From the NCBI RefSeq assembly GCF_029227915.1, contig NC_079886.1, positions 27,816,501 through 27,880,500 on the forward strand: DNA of 64,000 nt, read 5' to 3'. This document shows positions 1-13,364 of this stretch, one piece after another. Positions within the stretch are counted from its first letter, which is position 1. Each line of letters begins with the position of its first letter. The position numbers and the translations under genes were made by a program. The stretch is from Hydractinia symbiolongicarpus (Eukaryota > Cnidaria > Hydrozoa > Anthoathecata > Hydractiniidae). The notes under the pieces are model-generated. The model saw only the letters and a list, made by a program, of their open reading frames with translations, searched no databases and had not been told where the DNA came from.

Positions 1-807
1 CGACTATACGGGCCGAGTCCGGGATACACGGGAAAGCGCGGGTTTTCGTTTGTCGGCGATTAAACTCCTTTTATTCAGCGTCTCATCAAAAATGAAATTA
101 TTTTTAAAAACTACAAGTCTCATGCGTTTTAGTGGTGAAAATATAATTTAAAGAATCGTTCGGGAAATGAGTTTACTCCCTGCGTACTTTTTTTGTATAC
201 TTTTGACTATACGGGCCGTTCCGGGATTTAGGTGAAATCGCGGGTTTTCGTTTGCCGGAGATTAAACTCCTTTTATTCAGCGTCTCATCAAAAATGAAAT
301 CATTTTTGAAAACTACAAGTCTTATGCGTTTTAGTGGTGAAAAAATAATTTAAAGAATCGTTCGGGAAATGAGTTTACTCCCTGGGTACTTTCTTTGTAT
401 ACATTCGACTATACGGGCCGAGTCCGGGATACACGGGAAAGCGCGGGTTTTCGTTTGCCGGCGATTAAACTCCTTTTATTCAGCGTCTCATCAAAAATGA
501 AATTATTTTTAAAAACTACAAGTCTCATGCGTTTTAGTGGTGAAAATATAATTTAAAGAATCGTTCGGGAAATGAGTTTACTCCCTGCGTACTTTCTTTG
601 TATACTTTTGACTATACGGGCCGTTCCGGGATTTAGGTGAAATCGCGGGTTTTCGTTTGCCGGAGATTAAACTCCTTTTATTCAGCGTCTCATCAAAAAT
701 GAAATCATTTTTGAAAACTACAAGTCTTATGCGTTTTAGTGGTGAAAAAATAATTTAAAGAATCGTTCGGGAAATGAGTTTACTCCCTGGGTACTTTCTT
801 TGTATAC
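1..807 (+). repeat. 405-bp dimer, tandem duplication
   Basis: Bases 1-402 recur at 406-807 with offset 405. Both copies carry the rare 'gggatacacggg' in the first unit and 'ccgttccgggatttagg' in the second. Small differences include 'tttgtcgg' at about 49 against 'tttgccgg' in the copy. The match ends near 402/807, where 'tatacattcg' is replaced by 'tatacttttg'. The left end is cut by the window, so more copies may lie outside. Confidence 0.88.
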
Positions 808-2895
808 TTTTGACTATACGGGCCGAGTCTGGGATTTACGGGAAATCGCGGGTTTTCGTTTGCCGGCGATTAAACTCCTTTTATTCAGCGTCTCATCAAA
901 AATGAAGTCATTTTTAAAAACTACAATTCTCATGCGTCTTAGTGGTGAAAAAATAATTTAAAAAATCGTTCGGGAAATGAGTTTACTCCCTGGGTACTTT
1001 CTTTGTATACATTCGACTATACGGGCCAAGCCCGGGATTTACGGGAAATCGCGGGTTTTCGTTTGCCGGCGATTAAACTTCTTTTATTCAGCGTCTCATC
1101 AAAAATGAAATCATTTTTGAAAACTGCAAGTGTCATGCGTTTTAGTGGTGAAAATATAATTTAAAAAATCGTTCGGAAAATGAGTTTACTCCCTGGGTGC
1201 TTTCTTTGTTTACATTCGACTATACGGGCCAAGCCCTTGCCGGCGATTAAACTTCTTTTATACAGCGTCTCATCAAAAATGAAATTATTTTTAAAAACTA
1301 CAAGTCTCATGCGTTTTAGTGGTGAAAAATAATATAAAGAATCGTTCGGGAAATGAGTTTACTCCCTGCGTACTTTCTTTGTATACATTTGACTATACGG
1401 GCCGAGTCTGGGATTTACGGGAAATCGCGGGTTTTCGTTTGACGGAGATTAAACTCCTTTTATTCAGCGTCTCATCAAGAATGAAATCGTTTTTGAAAAC
1501 TACAAGTCTTATGCGTTTTAGTTGTAAAAAATTAATTTAAAAAATCGTTCGGGAAATGAGTTTACTCCCAGTTTACTTTCTTTCTATACATTCGACTATA
1601 CGGGTCAAGCCTAAGATTTACGGGAACTCCCGGTTTTCGTTTGCTGGCGATTAAACTCCTTTTATTCACCGTCTCATCAAAAATGAAATCATTTTTGAAA
1701 ACTACAAGTCTTATGCGTTTTAGTGGTGAAAAAATAATTTAAAGAATCGTTCGGGAAATGAGTTTACTCCCTGCGTACTTTCTTTGTATACTTTTGACTA
1801 TACGGGCCGTTCCGGGATTTAGGTGAAATCGCGGGTTTTCGTTTGCCGGAGATTAAACTCCTTTTATTCAGCGTCTCATCAAAAATGAAATCATTTTTGA
1901 AAACTACAAGTCTTATGCGTTTTAGTGGTGAAAAAATAATTTAAAGAATCGTTCGGGAAATGAGTTTACTCCCTGGGTACTTTCTTTGTATACTTTTGAC
2001 TATACGGGCCGAGTCTGGGATTTACGGGAAATCGCGGGTTTTCGTTTGCCGGCGATTAAACTCCTTTTATTCAGCGTCTCATCAAAAATGAAGTCATTTT
2101 TAAAAACTACAATTCTCATGCGTCTTAGTGGTGAAAAAATAATTTAAAAAATCGTTCGGGAAATGAGTTTACTCCCTGGGTACTTTCTTTGTATACATTC
2201 GACTATACGGGCCAAGCCCGGGATTTACGGGAAATCGCGGGTTTTCGTTTGCCGGCGATTAAACTTCTTTTATTCAGCGTCTCATCAAAAATGAAATCAT
2301 TTTTGAAAACTGCAAGTGTCATGCGTTTTAGTGGTGAAAATATAATTTAAAAAATCGTTCGGAAAATGAGTTTACTCCCTGGGTGCTTTCTTTGTTTACA
2401 TTCGACTATACGGGCCAAGCCCTTGCCGGCGATTAAACTTCTTTTATACAGCGTCTCATCAAAAATGAAATTATTTTTAAAAACTACAAGTCTCATGCGT
2501 TTTAGTGGTGAAAAATAATATAAAGAATCGTTCGGGAAATGAGTTTACTCCCTGCGTACTTTCTTTGTATACATTTGACTATACGGGCCGAGTCTGGGAT
2601 TTACGGGAAATCGCGGGTTTTCGTTTGACGGAGATTAAACTCCTTTTATTCAGCGTCTCATCAAGAATGAAATCGTTTTTGAAAACTACAAGTCTTATGC
2701 GTTTTAGTTGTAAAAAATTAATTTAAAAAATTGTTCGGGAAATGAGTTTACTCCCAGTTTACTTTCTTTCTATACATTCGACTATACGGGTCAAGCCTAA
2801 GATTTACGGGAACTCCCGGTTTTCGTTTGCTGGCGATTAAACTCCTTTTATTCACCGTCTCATCAAAAATGAAATCATTTTTGAAAACTACAAGT
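549..2895 (+). repeat. 1,186-bp hexamer, two copies, with one truncated unit
   Basis: Bases 549-1,709 match 1,735-2,895 at offset 1,186, with very few differences seen (for example aatcgttc near 1,547 against aattgttc near 2,733). Identity starts after 'gaaaatata' against 'gaaaaaata' and stops at 'agtctTatg' against 'agtctCatg', so the exchange lies in the 26 bp between 1,709 and 1,735. Six units would give 1,218 bp; the shortfall is mostly a deletion of about 29-30 bp in one unit (junctions 1,236/1,237 and 2,422/2,423). Confidence 0.9.
1218..1390 (+). repeat. Truncated 173-bp monomer
   Basis: 'gactatac' landmarks lie at 1,218 and 1,391, only 173 bp apart. Sequence passes from 'ccaagccc' directly to 'ttgccggcg' at 1,236/1,237, removing the last three CGGG motifs. 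The same truncation recurs 1,186 bp downstream, so it arose before the hexamer was duplicated. A related block around 8,640-9,300 lacks this truncated unit altogether. Confidence 0.9.
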
Positions 2896-4660
2896 CTCAT
2901 GCGTCTTAGTGGTAAAAAAATAATTTAAAAAATCGTTCGGGAAATGAGTTTACTCCCTGGGTACTTTCTTTCTATACATTCGACTATACGGGTCAAGCCC
3001 GGGATTTACGGGAACTCCCGGGTTTTCGTTTGCCGGCGATTAAACTCTTTTTATTCAGCGTCTCATCAAAAATGAAATCATTTTTGAAAACTACAAGTCT
3101 CATGCGTTTTAGTGGTGACAAAATAATTTAAAAAATCGTTCGGAAAATGAGTTTACTCCCTGGGTACTTTCTTTGTATACATTCGACTATACGGGCCGAG
3201 TCCGAGATATACGGGAAAGCACGGGTTTTCGTTTGCCGGCGATTAAACTCCTTTTATTCAGCGTCTCATCAAAAATGAAATCATTTTTGAAAACTACAAG
3301 TCTCATGCGTCTTAGTGGTAAAAAAATATTTTAAAAAATCGTTCGGGAAATGAGTTTACTCCCTGGGTACTTTCTTTCTATACATTCGACTATACGGGTC
3401 AAGTCCGGGATTTACGGGAACTCCCGGGTTTTCGTTTGCCGGCGATTAAACTCCTTTTATTCAGCGTCTCATCAAAAATGAAATCAGTTTTCAAAACTAT
3501 AAGTCTCATGCGTTTTAGTGGTGAAAAAATAATTTAAAGAATCGTTCGGGAAATGAGTTTACTCCCTGGGTACTTTCTTTGTATACTTTTGACTATACGG
3601 GCCGAGTCCGGGATTTACGGGAAATCGCGGGTTTTCCTTTGCCGGCGATTAAACTCCTTTTATTCAGCGTCTCATCAAAAATGAAATCATTTTTGAAAAC
3701 TACAAGTCTCAAGCGTCTTATTGGTAAAAAAATAATTTAAAAAATCGTTCGGGAAATGAGTTTACTCCCTGGGTACTTTCCTTGTATACATTCGACTATA
3801 CGGGCCAAGCCCGCGATTTACGGGAAATCGCGGGTTTTCGTTTGCCGGCGATTAAACTTCTTTTATTCAGCGTCTCATCAAAAATGAAATCATTTTTGAA
3901 AACTACAAGACTCATGCGTTTTAGTGGTGAAAATATAATTTAAAGAATCGTTCGGGAAATGAGTTTATTCCCTGCGTACTTTCTTTGTATACATTCGACT
4001 ATACCGGCCGGTTCCGGGATTTAGGGTAAATCGCGGGTTTTCGTTTGCCGGAGATTAAACTCCTTTTATTCATCGTCTCATCTAAAATGAAATCAGTTTT
4101 CAAAACTACAAGTCTTATGCGTTTTAGTGGTGGAAAAATGATTTAAAGAATCGTTCGGGAAATGAGTTTACTCCCTGGGTACTTTCTTTGTATACTTTTG
4201 ACTATACGGGCCGAGTCCGGGATTTACGGGAGATCGTGGGTTTTCGTTTGCCGGCGATTAAACTCCTTTTATTCAGCGTCTCATCAAAAATGAAATCATA
4301 TTTGAAAACTACAAGTCTCATGCGTCTTAGTGGTAAAAAAATAATTTAAAAAGTCGTTCGGGAAATGAGTTTACTCCCTGGGTACTTTCTTTGTATACAT
4401 TCGACTATACGGGCCAAGCCCGGGATTTACGGGAAATCGCGGGTTTTCGTTTGCCGGCGATTAATCTCCTTTTATTCAGTGTCTCATCAAAAAGGAAATC
4501 ATATTTGAAAACTACAAGTCTCATGCGTCTTAGTGGTAAAAAAATAATTTAAAAATCGTTCGGGAAATGAGTTTACTCCCTGGGTACTTTCTTTGTATAC
4601 ATTCGACTGTACGGGCCAAGCCCGGGATTTACGGGAAATCGCGGGTTTTCGTTTGCCGGC
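2896..4660 (+). repeat. Mixed forward block, paralogue of about 9,300-11,400
   Basis: Variants 'tcaagcccg...gaactcccggg', 'cgagtccgagatat' and the private 'cagttttcaaaactat' occur here. From about 3,591 the order (gttttccttt unit, ccaagccc unit, ccggccggttcc unit) matches 10,281 onward at offset 6,690. Upstream of that the two loci differ by extra or missing units: the 'taaactctttttatt' unit occurs once here at 3,041 and twice, 406 bp apart, at 9,528 and 9,934. This looks like one ancestral block later edited by unequal exchange. Confidence 0.75.
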
Positions 4661-6280
4661 GATTTAACTTCTTTTATTCAGCGTCTCATCAAAAATGAAA
4701 TCATTTTTGAAAACTACAACACTCATGCGTTTTAGTGGTGAAAATATAATTTAAAGAATCGTTCGGGAAATGAGTTTATTCCCTGCGTACTTTCTTTGTA
4801 TACATTCGACTATACCGGCCGGTTCCGGGATTTAGGGTAAATCGCGGGTTTTCGTTTGCCGGAGATTAAACTCCTTTTATTCATCGTCTCATCAAAAATG
4901 AAATTAGTTTTGAAAACTACAAGTCTTATGCGTTTTAGTGGTGGAAAAATGATTTAAAGAATCGTTCGGGAAATGAGTTTACTCCCTGGGTACTTTCTTT
5001 GTATACTTTTGACTATACGGGCTGAGTCCGGGATTTACGGGAAATTGCGGGTTTTCGTTTGCCGGCTATTAACCTCCTTTTATTCAGCGTCTCATCAAAA
5101 ATGAAATCATATTTGAAAACTACAAGTCTCATGCGTCTTAGTGGTAAAAAAATAATTTAAAAAATCGTTCGGGAAATGAGTTTACTTCCTGGGTACTTTC
5201 TTTGTATACATTCGACTATACGGGCCAAGCCCGGGATTTACGGGAAATCGCGGGTTTTCGTTTGCCGGCGATTAAACTTCTTTTATTCAGCATCTCATCA
5301 AAAATGAAATTATTTTTGAAAACTACAAGTCTCATGGGTTTTAGTGGTGAAAAATAATTTAAGGATCGTTCGGGAAATGAGTTTACTCCCTGCGTACTTT
5401 CTTTGTATGCATTTGACTATACGGGCCGAGTCTGGGATTTACGGGAAATCGCGGGTTTTCGTTTGCCGGAGATTTAACTTCTTTTATTCAGCGTCTCATC
5501 AAAAATGAAATCATTTTTGAAAACTACAACACTCATGCGTTTTAGTGGTGAAAATATAATTTAAAGAATCGTTCGGGAAATGAGTTTATTCCCTGCGTAC
5601 TTTCTTTGTATACATTCGACTATACCGGCCGGTTCCGGGATTTAGGGTAAATCGCGGGTTTTCGTTTGCCGGAGATTAAACTCCTTTTATTCATCGTCTC
5701 ATCAAAAATGAAATTAGTTTTGAAAACTACAAGTCTTATGCGTTTTAGTGGTGGAAAAATGATTTAAAGAATCGTTCGGGAAATGAGTTTACTCCCTGGG
5801 TACTTTCTTTGTATACTTTTGACTATACGGGCTGAGTCCGGGATTTACGGGAAATCGCGGGTTTTCGTTTGCCGGCTATTAAACTCCTTTTATTCAGCGT
5901 CTCATCAAAAATGAAATCATATTTGAAAACTACAAGTCTCATGCGTCTTAGTGGTAAAAAAATAATTTAAAAAATCGTTCGGGAAATGAGTTTACTTCCT
6001 GGGTACTTTCTTTGTATACATTCGACTATACGGGCCAAGCTCGGGATTTACGGGAAATCGCGGGTTTTCGTTTGCCGGCGATTAAACTTCTTTTATTCAG
6101 CATCTCATCAAAAATGAAATTATTTTTGAAAACTACAAGTCTCATGGGTTTTAGTGGTGAAAAATAATTTAAGGATCGTTCGGGAAATGAGTTTACTCCC
6201 TGCGTACTTTCTTTGTATACATTTGACTATACGGGCCGACTCTGGGATTTACGGGAAATCGCGGGTTTTCGTTTGCCGGA
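4661..6280 (+). repeat. 810-bp tetramer, tandem duplication
   Basis: Offset 810 is fixed by shared rare variants: 'gatttaacttc' at 4,661 and 5,471, and 'cagcatctcatc' at 5,291 and 6,101. Both copies also share 'ccctgcgtac', 'ccggccggttccggg' and 'ctcatgggttttag'. Differences are few, for example 'gaaattgcggg' near 5,041 against 'gaaatcgcggg' near 5,851. The first unit of copy 2 switches from a 'gccggagat' to a 'gatttaact' context at 5,461-5,475, which marks the exchange point. Confidence 0.85.
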
Positions 6281-7877
6281 GATTAAACTCCTTTTATTCA
6301 GCGTCTCATCAAGAATGAAATCGTTTTTGAAAACTACAAGTCTTATGCGATTTAGTGGTAAAAAATTAATTTAAAAAATCGTTCGGGAAATGAGTTTACT
6401 CCCAGTTTACTTTCTTTCTATACATTCGACTATACGGGTCAAGCCCGGGATTTACGGGAACTCCCGGGTTTTCGTTTGCCGGCGATTAAACTCCTTTTAT
6501 TCAGCGTCTCATCAAAAATTAAATCATTTTTAAAAACTACAAGTCTCATGCGTCTTAGTGGTAAAAAAATAATTTAAAAAATCGTTCGGGAAATGAGTTT
6601 ACTCCCTGGGTACTTTCTTTGTATACATTCGACTATACGGGACAAGCCCGGGATTTACGGGAAATCGCGGGTTTTCGTTTGCCGGCGATTAAACTTCTTT
6701 TATTCAGCGTCTCATCAAAAATGAAATCATTTTTGAAAACTACAAGTGTCATGCGTTTTAGTGGTGAAAATATAATTTAAAGAGTCGTTCGGGAAATGAG
6801 TTTACTCCCTGCGTACTTTCTTTGCTTACTTTTGACTATACGGGCTAGTTCCGGAATTTAGGGGAAATCGCGGGTTTTCGTTTGCCGGCTATTAAACTCC
6901 TTTTATTCAGCGTCTCATCAAAAATGAAATCATATTTGAAAACTACAAGTCTCATGCGTCTTAGTGGTAAAAAAATAATTTAAAAAATCGTTCGGGAAAT
7001 GAGTTTACTTCCTGGGTACTTTCTTTGTATACATTCGACTATACGGGCCAAGCCCGGGATTTACGGGAAATCGCGGGTTTTCGTTTGCCGGCGATTAAAC
7101 TTCTTTTATTCAGCATCTCATCAAAAATGAAATTATTTTTGAAAACTACAAGTCTCATGGGTTTTAGTGGTGAAAAATAATTTAAGGATCGTTCGGGAAA
7201 TGAGTTTACTCCCTGCGTACTTTCTTTGTATACATTTGACTATACGGGCCGACTCTGGGATTTACGGGAAATCGCGGGTTTTCGTTTGCCGGAGATTAAA
7301 CTCCTTTTATTCAGCGTCTCATCAAGAATGAAATCGTTTTTGAAAACTACAAGTCTTATGCGATTTAGTGGTAAAAAATTAATTTAAAAAATCGTTCGGG
7401 AAATGAGTTTACTCCCAGTTTACTTTCTTTCTATACATTCGACTATACGGGTCAAGCCCGGGATTTACGGGAACTCCCGGGTTTTCGTTTGCCGGCGATT
7501 AAACTCCTTTTATTCAGCGTCTCATCAAAAATTAAATCATTTTTAAAAACTACAAGTCTCATGCGTCTTAGTGGTAAAAAAATAATTTAAAAAATCGTTC
7601 GGGAAATGAGTTTACTCCCTGGGTACTTTCTTTGTATACATTCGACTATAAGGGACAAGCCCGGGATTTACGGGAAATCGCGGGTTTTCGTTTGCCGGCG
7701 ATTAAACTTCTTTTATTCAGCGTCTCATCAAAAATGAAATCATTTTTGAAAACTACAAGTGTCATGCGTTTTAGTGGTGAAAATATAATTTAAAGAGTCG
7801 TTCGGGAAATGAGTTTACTCCCTGCGTACTTTCTTTGCTTACTTTTGACTATACGGGCTAGTTCCGGAATTTAGGGG
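5852..7877 (+). repeat. 1,013-bp pentamer, tandem duplication overlapping the tetramer
   Basis: Bases from about 5,852 match from about 6,865 at offset 1,013. Markers are 'gccggctatt' at 5,871 and 6,884, 'catctcatca' at 6,101 and 7,114, and 'gttccggaat' at 6,848 and 7,861. It reuses units belonging to copy 2 of the preceding 810-bp tetramer, so this duplication came later. Copy 2 has a private change 'ataagggaca' near 7,650 where copy 1 has 'atacgggaca'. Confidence 0.85.
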
Positions 7878-10221
7878 AACTCGCGGGTTTTCGTTTGCCG
7901 GAGATTAAACTCCTTTTATTCAGCGTCTCATCAAAAATGAAATCATTTTTAAAAACTACATGTCTCATGCGTTTTAGTGGTGAAAATTAATTTAAAGAAT
8001 CGTTCGGGAAATGAGTTTACTCCCTGCGTACTTTCTTTGTATACATTTGACTATACGGGCCGAGTCTGGGACTTACGGGAAATCGCGGGTTTTCGTTTGC
8101 CGGAGATTAAACTCCTTTTATTCAGCGTCTCATCAAGAATGAAATCGTTTTTGAAAACTACAAGTCTTATGCGTTTTAGTGGTAAAAAATTAATTTAAAA
8201 AATCGTTCGGGAAATGAGTTTACTCCTAGTTTACTTTCTTTCTATACATTCGACTATACGGGTCAAGCCCGGGATTTACGGGAACTCCCGGGTTTTCGTT
8301 TGCCGGCGATTAAACTCCTTTTATTCAGCGTCTCATCAAAAATGAAATCATTTTTAAAAACTACAAGTCTTATGCGTTTTAGTGGTGAAAAAATAATTTA
8401 AAAAATCGTTTGGGAAATGAGTTTACTCCCAGTTTACTTTCTTTCTATTCATTCGACTATACGGGTCAAGCCCGGGATTTACGGGAACTCCCGGGTTTTC
8501 GTTTGCCGGCGATTAAACTCCTTTTATTCAGCGTCTCATCAAAAATGAAATCATTTTTGAAAACTACAAGTCTCATGCGTTTTAGTGGTGAAAAAATAAT
8601 TTAAAGAATCGTTCGGGAAATGAGTTTACTCCCTGGGTACTTTCTTTGTATACTTTTGACTATACGGGCCGAGTCTGGGATTTACGGGAAATCGCGGGTT
8701 TTCGTTTGCCGGCGATTAAACTCCTTTTATTCAGCGTCTCATCAAAAATGAAATCATTTTTAAAAACTACAATTCTCATGCGTCTTAGTGGTAAAAAAAT
8801 AATTTAAAAAATCGTTCGGGAAATGAGTTTACTCCCTGGGTACTTTTTTGTATACATTCGACTATACGGGCCAAGCCCGGGATTTACGGGAAATCGCGGG
8901 TTTTCGTTTGCCGGCGATTAAACTTCTTTTATTCAGCGTCTCATCAAAAATGAAATCATTTTTGAAAACTACAAGTGTAATGCGTTTTAGTGGTGAAAAT
9001 ATAATTTAAAGAATCGTTCGGGAAAAGAGTTTACTCCCTGCGTACTTTCTTTGTATACATTTGACTATACGGGCCGAGTCTGGGATTTACGGGAAATCGC
9101 GGGTTTTCGTTTGCCGGAGATTAAACTCCTTTTATTCAGCGTCTCATCAAGAATGAAATCGTTTTTGAAAACTACAAGTCTTATGCGTTTTAGTTGTAAA
9201 AAATTAATTTAAAAATTCGTTCGGGAAATGAGTTTACTCCCAGTTTACTTTCTTTCTATACATTCGACTATACGGGTCAAGCCCGGGATTTACGGGAACT
9301 CCCGGGTTTCCGTTTGCTGGCGATTAAACTCCTTTTATTCAGCGTCTCATCAAAAATGAAATCATTTTTGAAAACTACAAGTCTCATGCGTCTTAGTGGT
9401 AAAAAAATAATTTAAAAAATCGTTCGGGAAATGAGTTTACTCCCTGGGTACTTTCTTTCTATACATTCGACTATACGGGTCAAGCCCGGGATTTACGGGA
9501 ACTCCCGGGTTTTCGTTTGCCGGCGATTAAACTCTTTTTATTCAGCGTCTCATCAAAAATGAAATCATTTTTGAAAACTACAAGTCTGATGCGTTTTAGT
9601 GGTGAAAAAATAATTTAAAAAATCGTTCGGAAAATGAGTTTACTCCCTGGGTACTTTCTTTGTATACATTCGACTATACGGGCCGAGTCCGGGATATACG
9701 GGAAAGCGCGGGTTTTCGTTTGCCGGCGATTAAACTCCTTTTATTCAGCGTCTCATCAAAAATGAAATCATTTTTGAAAACTACAAGTCTCATGCGTCTT
9801 AGTGGTAAAAAAATAATTTAAAAATACGTTCGAGAAATGAGTTTACTCCCTGGGTACTTTCTTTCTATACATTCGACTATACGGGTCAAGCCCGGGATTT
9901 ACGGGAACTCCCGGGTTTTCGTTTGCCGGCGATTAAACTCTTTTTATTCAGCGTCTCATCAAAAATGAAATCATTTTTGAAAACTACAAGTCTCATGCGT
10001 TTTAGTGGTGAAAAAATAATTTAAAAAATCGTTCGGAAAATGAGTTTACTCCCTGGGTACTTTCTTTGTACACATTCGACTATACGGGCCGAGTCCGGGA
10101 TATACGGGAAAGCGCGGGTTTTCGTTTGCCGGCGATTAAACTCCTTTTATTCAGCTTCTCATCAAAAATGAAATCAGTTTTCAAAACTATCAGTCTCATG
10201 CGTTTTAGTGGTGAAAAAATA
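7878..10221 (+). repeat. Mixed forward block, paralogue of about 790-3,590
   Basis: The rare 'ctacaattctcatg' (8,767) and 'tagttgtaaaaaatt' (9,191) also occur at 921/2,107 and about 1,519/2,705, so this block shares an origin with the 1,186-bp hexamer. The distance between the two markers is about 174 bp shorter here because the truncated 173-bp unit is absent. A single-unit duplication of the 'tcaagcccg' type is visible at about 8,260 and 8,463, and a dimer duplication at 9,528/9,934. Confidence 0.75.
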
Positions 10222-13200
10222 ATTTAAAGAATCGTTCGGGAAATGAGTTTACTCCCTGGGTACTTTCTTTGTATACTTTTGACTATACGGGCCGAGTCCG
10301 GGATTTACAGGAAATCGCGGGTTTTCCTTTGCCGGCGATTAAACTCCTTTTATTCAGCGTCTCATCAAAAATGAAATCATTTTTGAAAACTACAAGTCTC
10401 ATGCGTCTTAGTGCTAAAAAAATAATTTAAAAAATCGTTCGGGAAATGAGTTTACTCCCTGGGTACTTTCCTTGTATACATTCGACTATACGGGCCAAGC
10501 CCGGGATTTACGGGAAATCGCGGGTTTTTGTTTGCCGGCGATTAAACTTCTTTTATTCAGCGTCTCATCAAAAATGAAATCATTTTTGAAAACTACAAGA
10601 CTCATGCGTTTTAGTGGTGAAAATATAATTTAAAGAATCGTTCGGGAAATGAGTTTATTCCCTGCGTACTTTCTTTGTATACATTCGACTATACCGGCCG
10701 GTTCCGGGACTTAGGGTAAATCGCGGGTTTTCGTTTGCCGGAGATTAAACTCCTTTTATTCATCGTCTCATCAAAAATGAAATCAGTTTTCAAAACTACA
10801 AGTCTTATGCGTTTTAGTGGTGGAAAAATGATTTAAAGAATCGTTCGGGAAATGAGTTTACTCCCTGGGTATTTTCTTTGTATACTTTTGACTATACGGG
10901 CCGAGTCCGGAATTTACGGGAAATCGTGGGTTTTCGTTTGCCGGCGATTAAACTCCTTTTATTCAGCGTCTCATCAAAAATGAAATCATATTTGAAAACT
11001 ACAAGTCTCATGCGTCTTAGTGGTAAAAAAATAATTTAAAAAATCGTTCGGGAAATGAGTTTACTCCCTGGGTACTTTCTTTGTATACATTCGACTATAC
11101 GGGCCAAGCCCGGGATTTACGGGAAATCGCGGGTTTTCGTTTGCCGGCGATTAAACTCCTTTTATTCAGCGTCTCATCAAAAATGAAATCATATTTGAAA
11201 ACTACAAGTCTCATGCGTCTTAGTGGTAAAAAAATAATTTAAAAATCGTTCGGGAAATGAGTTTACTCCCTGGGTACTTTCTTTGTATACATTCGACTAT
11301 ACGGGCCAAGCCCGGGATTTACGGGAAATCGCGGGTTTTCGTTTTCCGGCGATTAAACTTCTTTTATTCAGCGTCTCATCAAAAATGAAAACATTTTTGA
11401 AAACTACAACACTCATGCGTTTTAGTGGTGAAAATATAATTTAAAGAATCGTTCGGGAAATGAGTTTATTCCCTGCGTACTGTCTTTGTATACATTCGAC
11501 TATACCGGCCGGTTCCGGGATTTAGGGTAAATCGCGGGTTTTCGTTTGCCGGAGATTAAACTCCTTTTATTCATCGTCTCATCAAAAATGAAATCAGTTT
11601 TGAAAACTACAAGTCTTATGCGTTTTAGTGGTGGAAAAATGATTTAAAGAATCGTTCGGGAAATGAGTTTACTCCCTGGGTACTTTCTTTGTATACTTTT
11701 GACTATACGGGCCGAGTCCGGGATTTACAGGAAATCGCGGGTTTTCCTTTGCCGGCGATTAAACTCCTTTTATTCAGCGTCTCATCAAAAATGAAATCAT
11801 TTTTGAAAACTACAAGTCTCATGCGTCTTAGTGCTAAAAAAATAATTTAAAAAATCGTTCGGGAAATGAGTTTACTCCCTGGGTACTTTCCTTGTATACA
11901 TTCGACTATACGGGCCAAGCCCGGGATTTACGGGAAATCGCGGGTTTTCGTTTGCCGGCGATTAAACTTCTTTTATTCAGCGTCTCATCAAAAATGAAAT
12001 CATTTTTGAAAACTACAAGACTCATGCGTTTTAGTGGTGAAAATATAATTTAAAGAATCGTTCGGGAAATGAGTTTATTCCCTGCGTACTTTCTTTGTAT
12101 ACATTCGACTATACCGGCCGGTTCCGGGACTTAGGGTAAATCGCGGGTTTTCGTTTGCCGGAGATTAAACTCCTTTTATTCATCGTCTCATCAAAAATGA
12201 AATCAGTTTTCAAAACTACAAGTCTTATGCGTTTTAGTGGTGGAAAAATGATTTAAAGAATCGTTCCGGAAATGAGCTTACTCCCTGGGTATTTTCTTTG
12301 TATACTTTTGACTATACGGGCCGAGTCCGGAATTTACGGGAAATCGTGGGTTTTCGTTTGCCGGCGATTAAACTCCTTTTATTCAGCGTCTCATCAAAAA
12401 TGAAATCATATTTGAAAACTACAAGTCTCATGCGTCTTAGTGGTAAAAAAATAATTTAAAAAATCGTTCGGGAAATGAGTTTACTCCCTGGGTACTTTCT
12501 TTGTATACATTCGACTATACGGGCCAAGCCCGGGATTTACGGGAAATCGCGGGTTTTCGTTTGCCGGCGATTAAACTCCTTTTATTCAGCGTCTCATCAA
12601 AAATGAAATCATATTTGAAAACTACAAGTCTCATGCGTCTTAGTGGTAAAAAAATAATTTAAAAATCGTTCGGGAAATGAGTTTACTCCCTGGGTACTTT
12701 CTTTGTATACATTCGACTATACGGGCCAAGCCCGGGATTTACGGGAAATCGCGGGTTTTCGTTTTCCGGCGATTAAACTTCTTTTATTCAGCGTCTCATC
12801 AAAAATGAAATCATTTTTGAAAACTACAACACTCATGCGTTTTAGTGGTGAAAATATAATTTAAAGAATCGTTCGGGAAATGAGTTTATTCCCTGCGTAC
12901 TGTCTTTGTATACATTCGACTATACCGGCCGGTTCCGGGATTTAGGGTAAATCGCGGGTTTTCGTTTGCCGGAGATTAAACTCCTTTTATTCATCGTCTC
13001 ATCAAAAATGAAATCAGTTTTGAAAACTACAAGTCTTATGCGTTTTAGTGGTGGAAAAATGATTTAAAGAATCGTTCGGGAAATGAGTTTACTCCCTGGG
13101 TACTTTCTTTGCATACTTTTGACTATACGGGCTGAGTCCGGGATTTACGGGAAATCGCGGGTTTTCGTTTGCCGGCGATTAAACTCCTTTTATTCAGCAT

Positions 13201-13330
13201 CTCATCAAAAATGAAATCATATTTGAAAACTACAAGTCTCATGCGTCTTAGTGGTAAAAAAATAATTTAAAAAATCGTTAGGGAAATGAGTTTACTCCCT
13301 GGGTACATTCTTTGTATACATTCGACTATA

Positions 13331-13364
13331 CGGGCCAAGCCCGGGATTTACGGGAAATCGCGGG
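13331..13364 (+). other. Helically phased CGGG quartet with a small hairpin
   Basis: CGGG begins at 13,331, 13,342, 13,351 and 13,361, spacings of 11, 9 and 10 bp, so about one per helical turn. The same spacing is at 4,410, 4,421, 4,430 and 4,440. The first two are joined by a perfect 5-bp stem (CGGGC / GCCCG) with a 3-base CAA loop at 13,331-13,343. The spacing survives in the 'cgagtccg' variant although the intervening bases differ. It is partly lost in 'ccggccggttccg' units, which lack the first and third CGGG. A protein reading one face of the helix is possible but unproven. Confidence 0.75.

Noticed and set aside
1319-1540. 73-codon open frame, repeated at many places with near-identical translation
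   Set aside because: It starts at GTG within the satellite unit, spans slightly more than one unit and recurs wherever the same unit type recurs. The unit length is not a multiple of three and no start context or domain is evident. It is a by-product of the repeat, not a gene.
8410-8604. Unit-level variants as separate repeat families
   Set aside because: All variants align over the full 203 bp with the same landmarks, so they are subtypes of one satellite.
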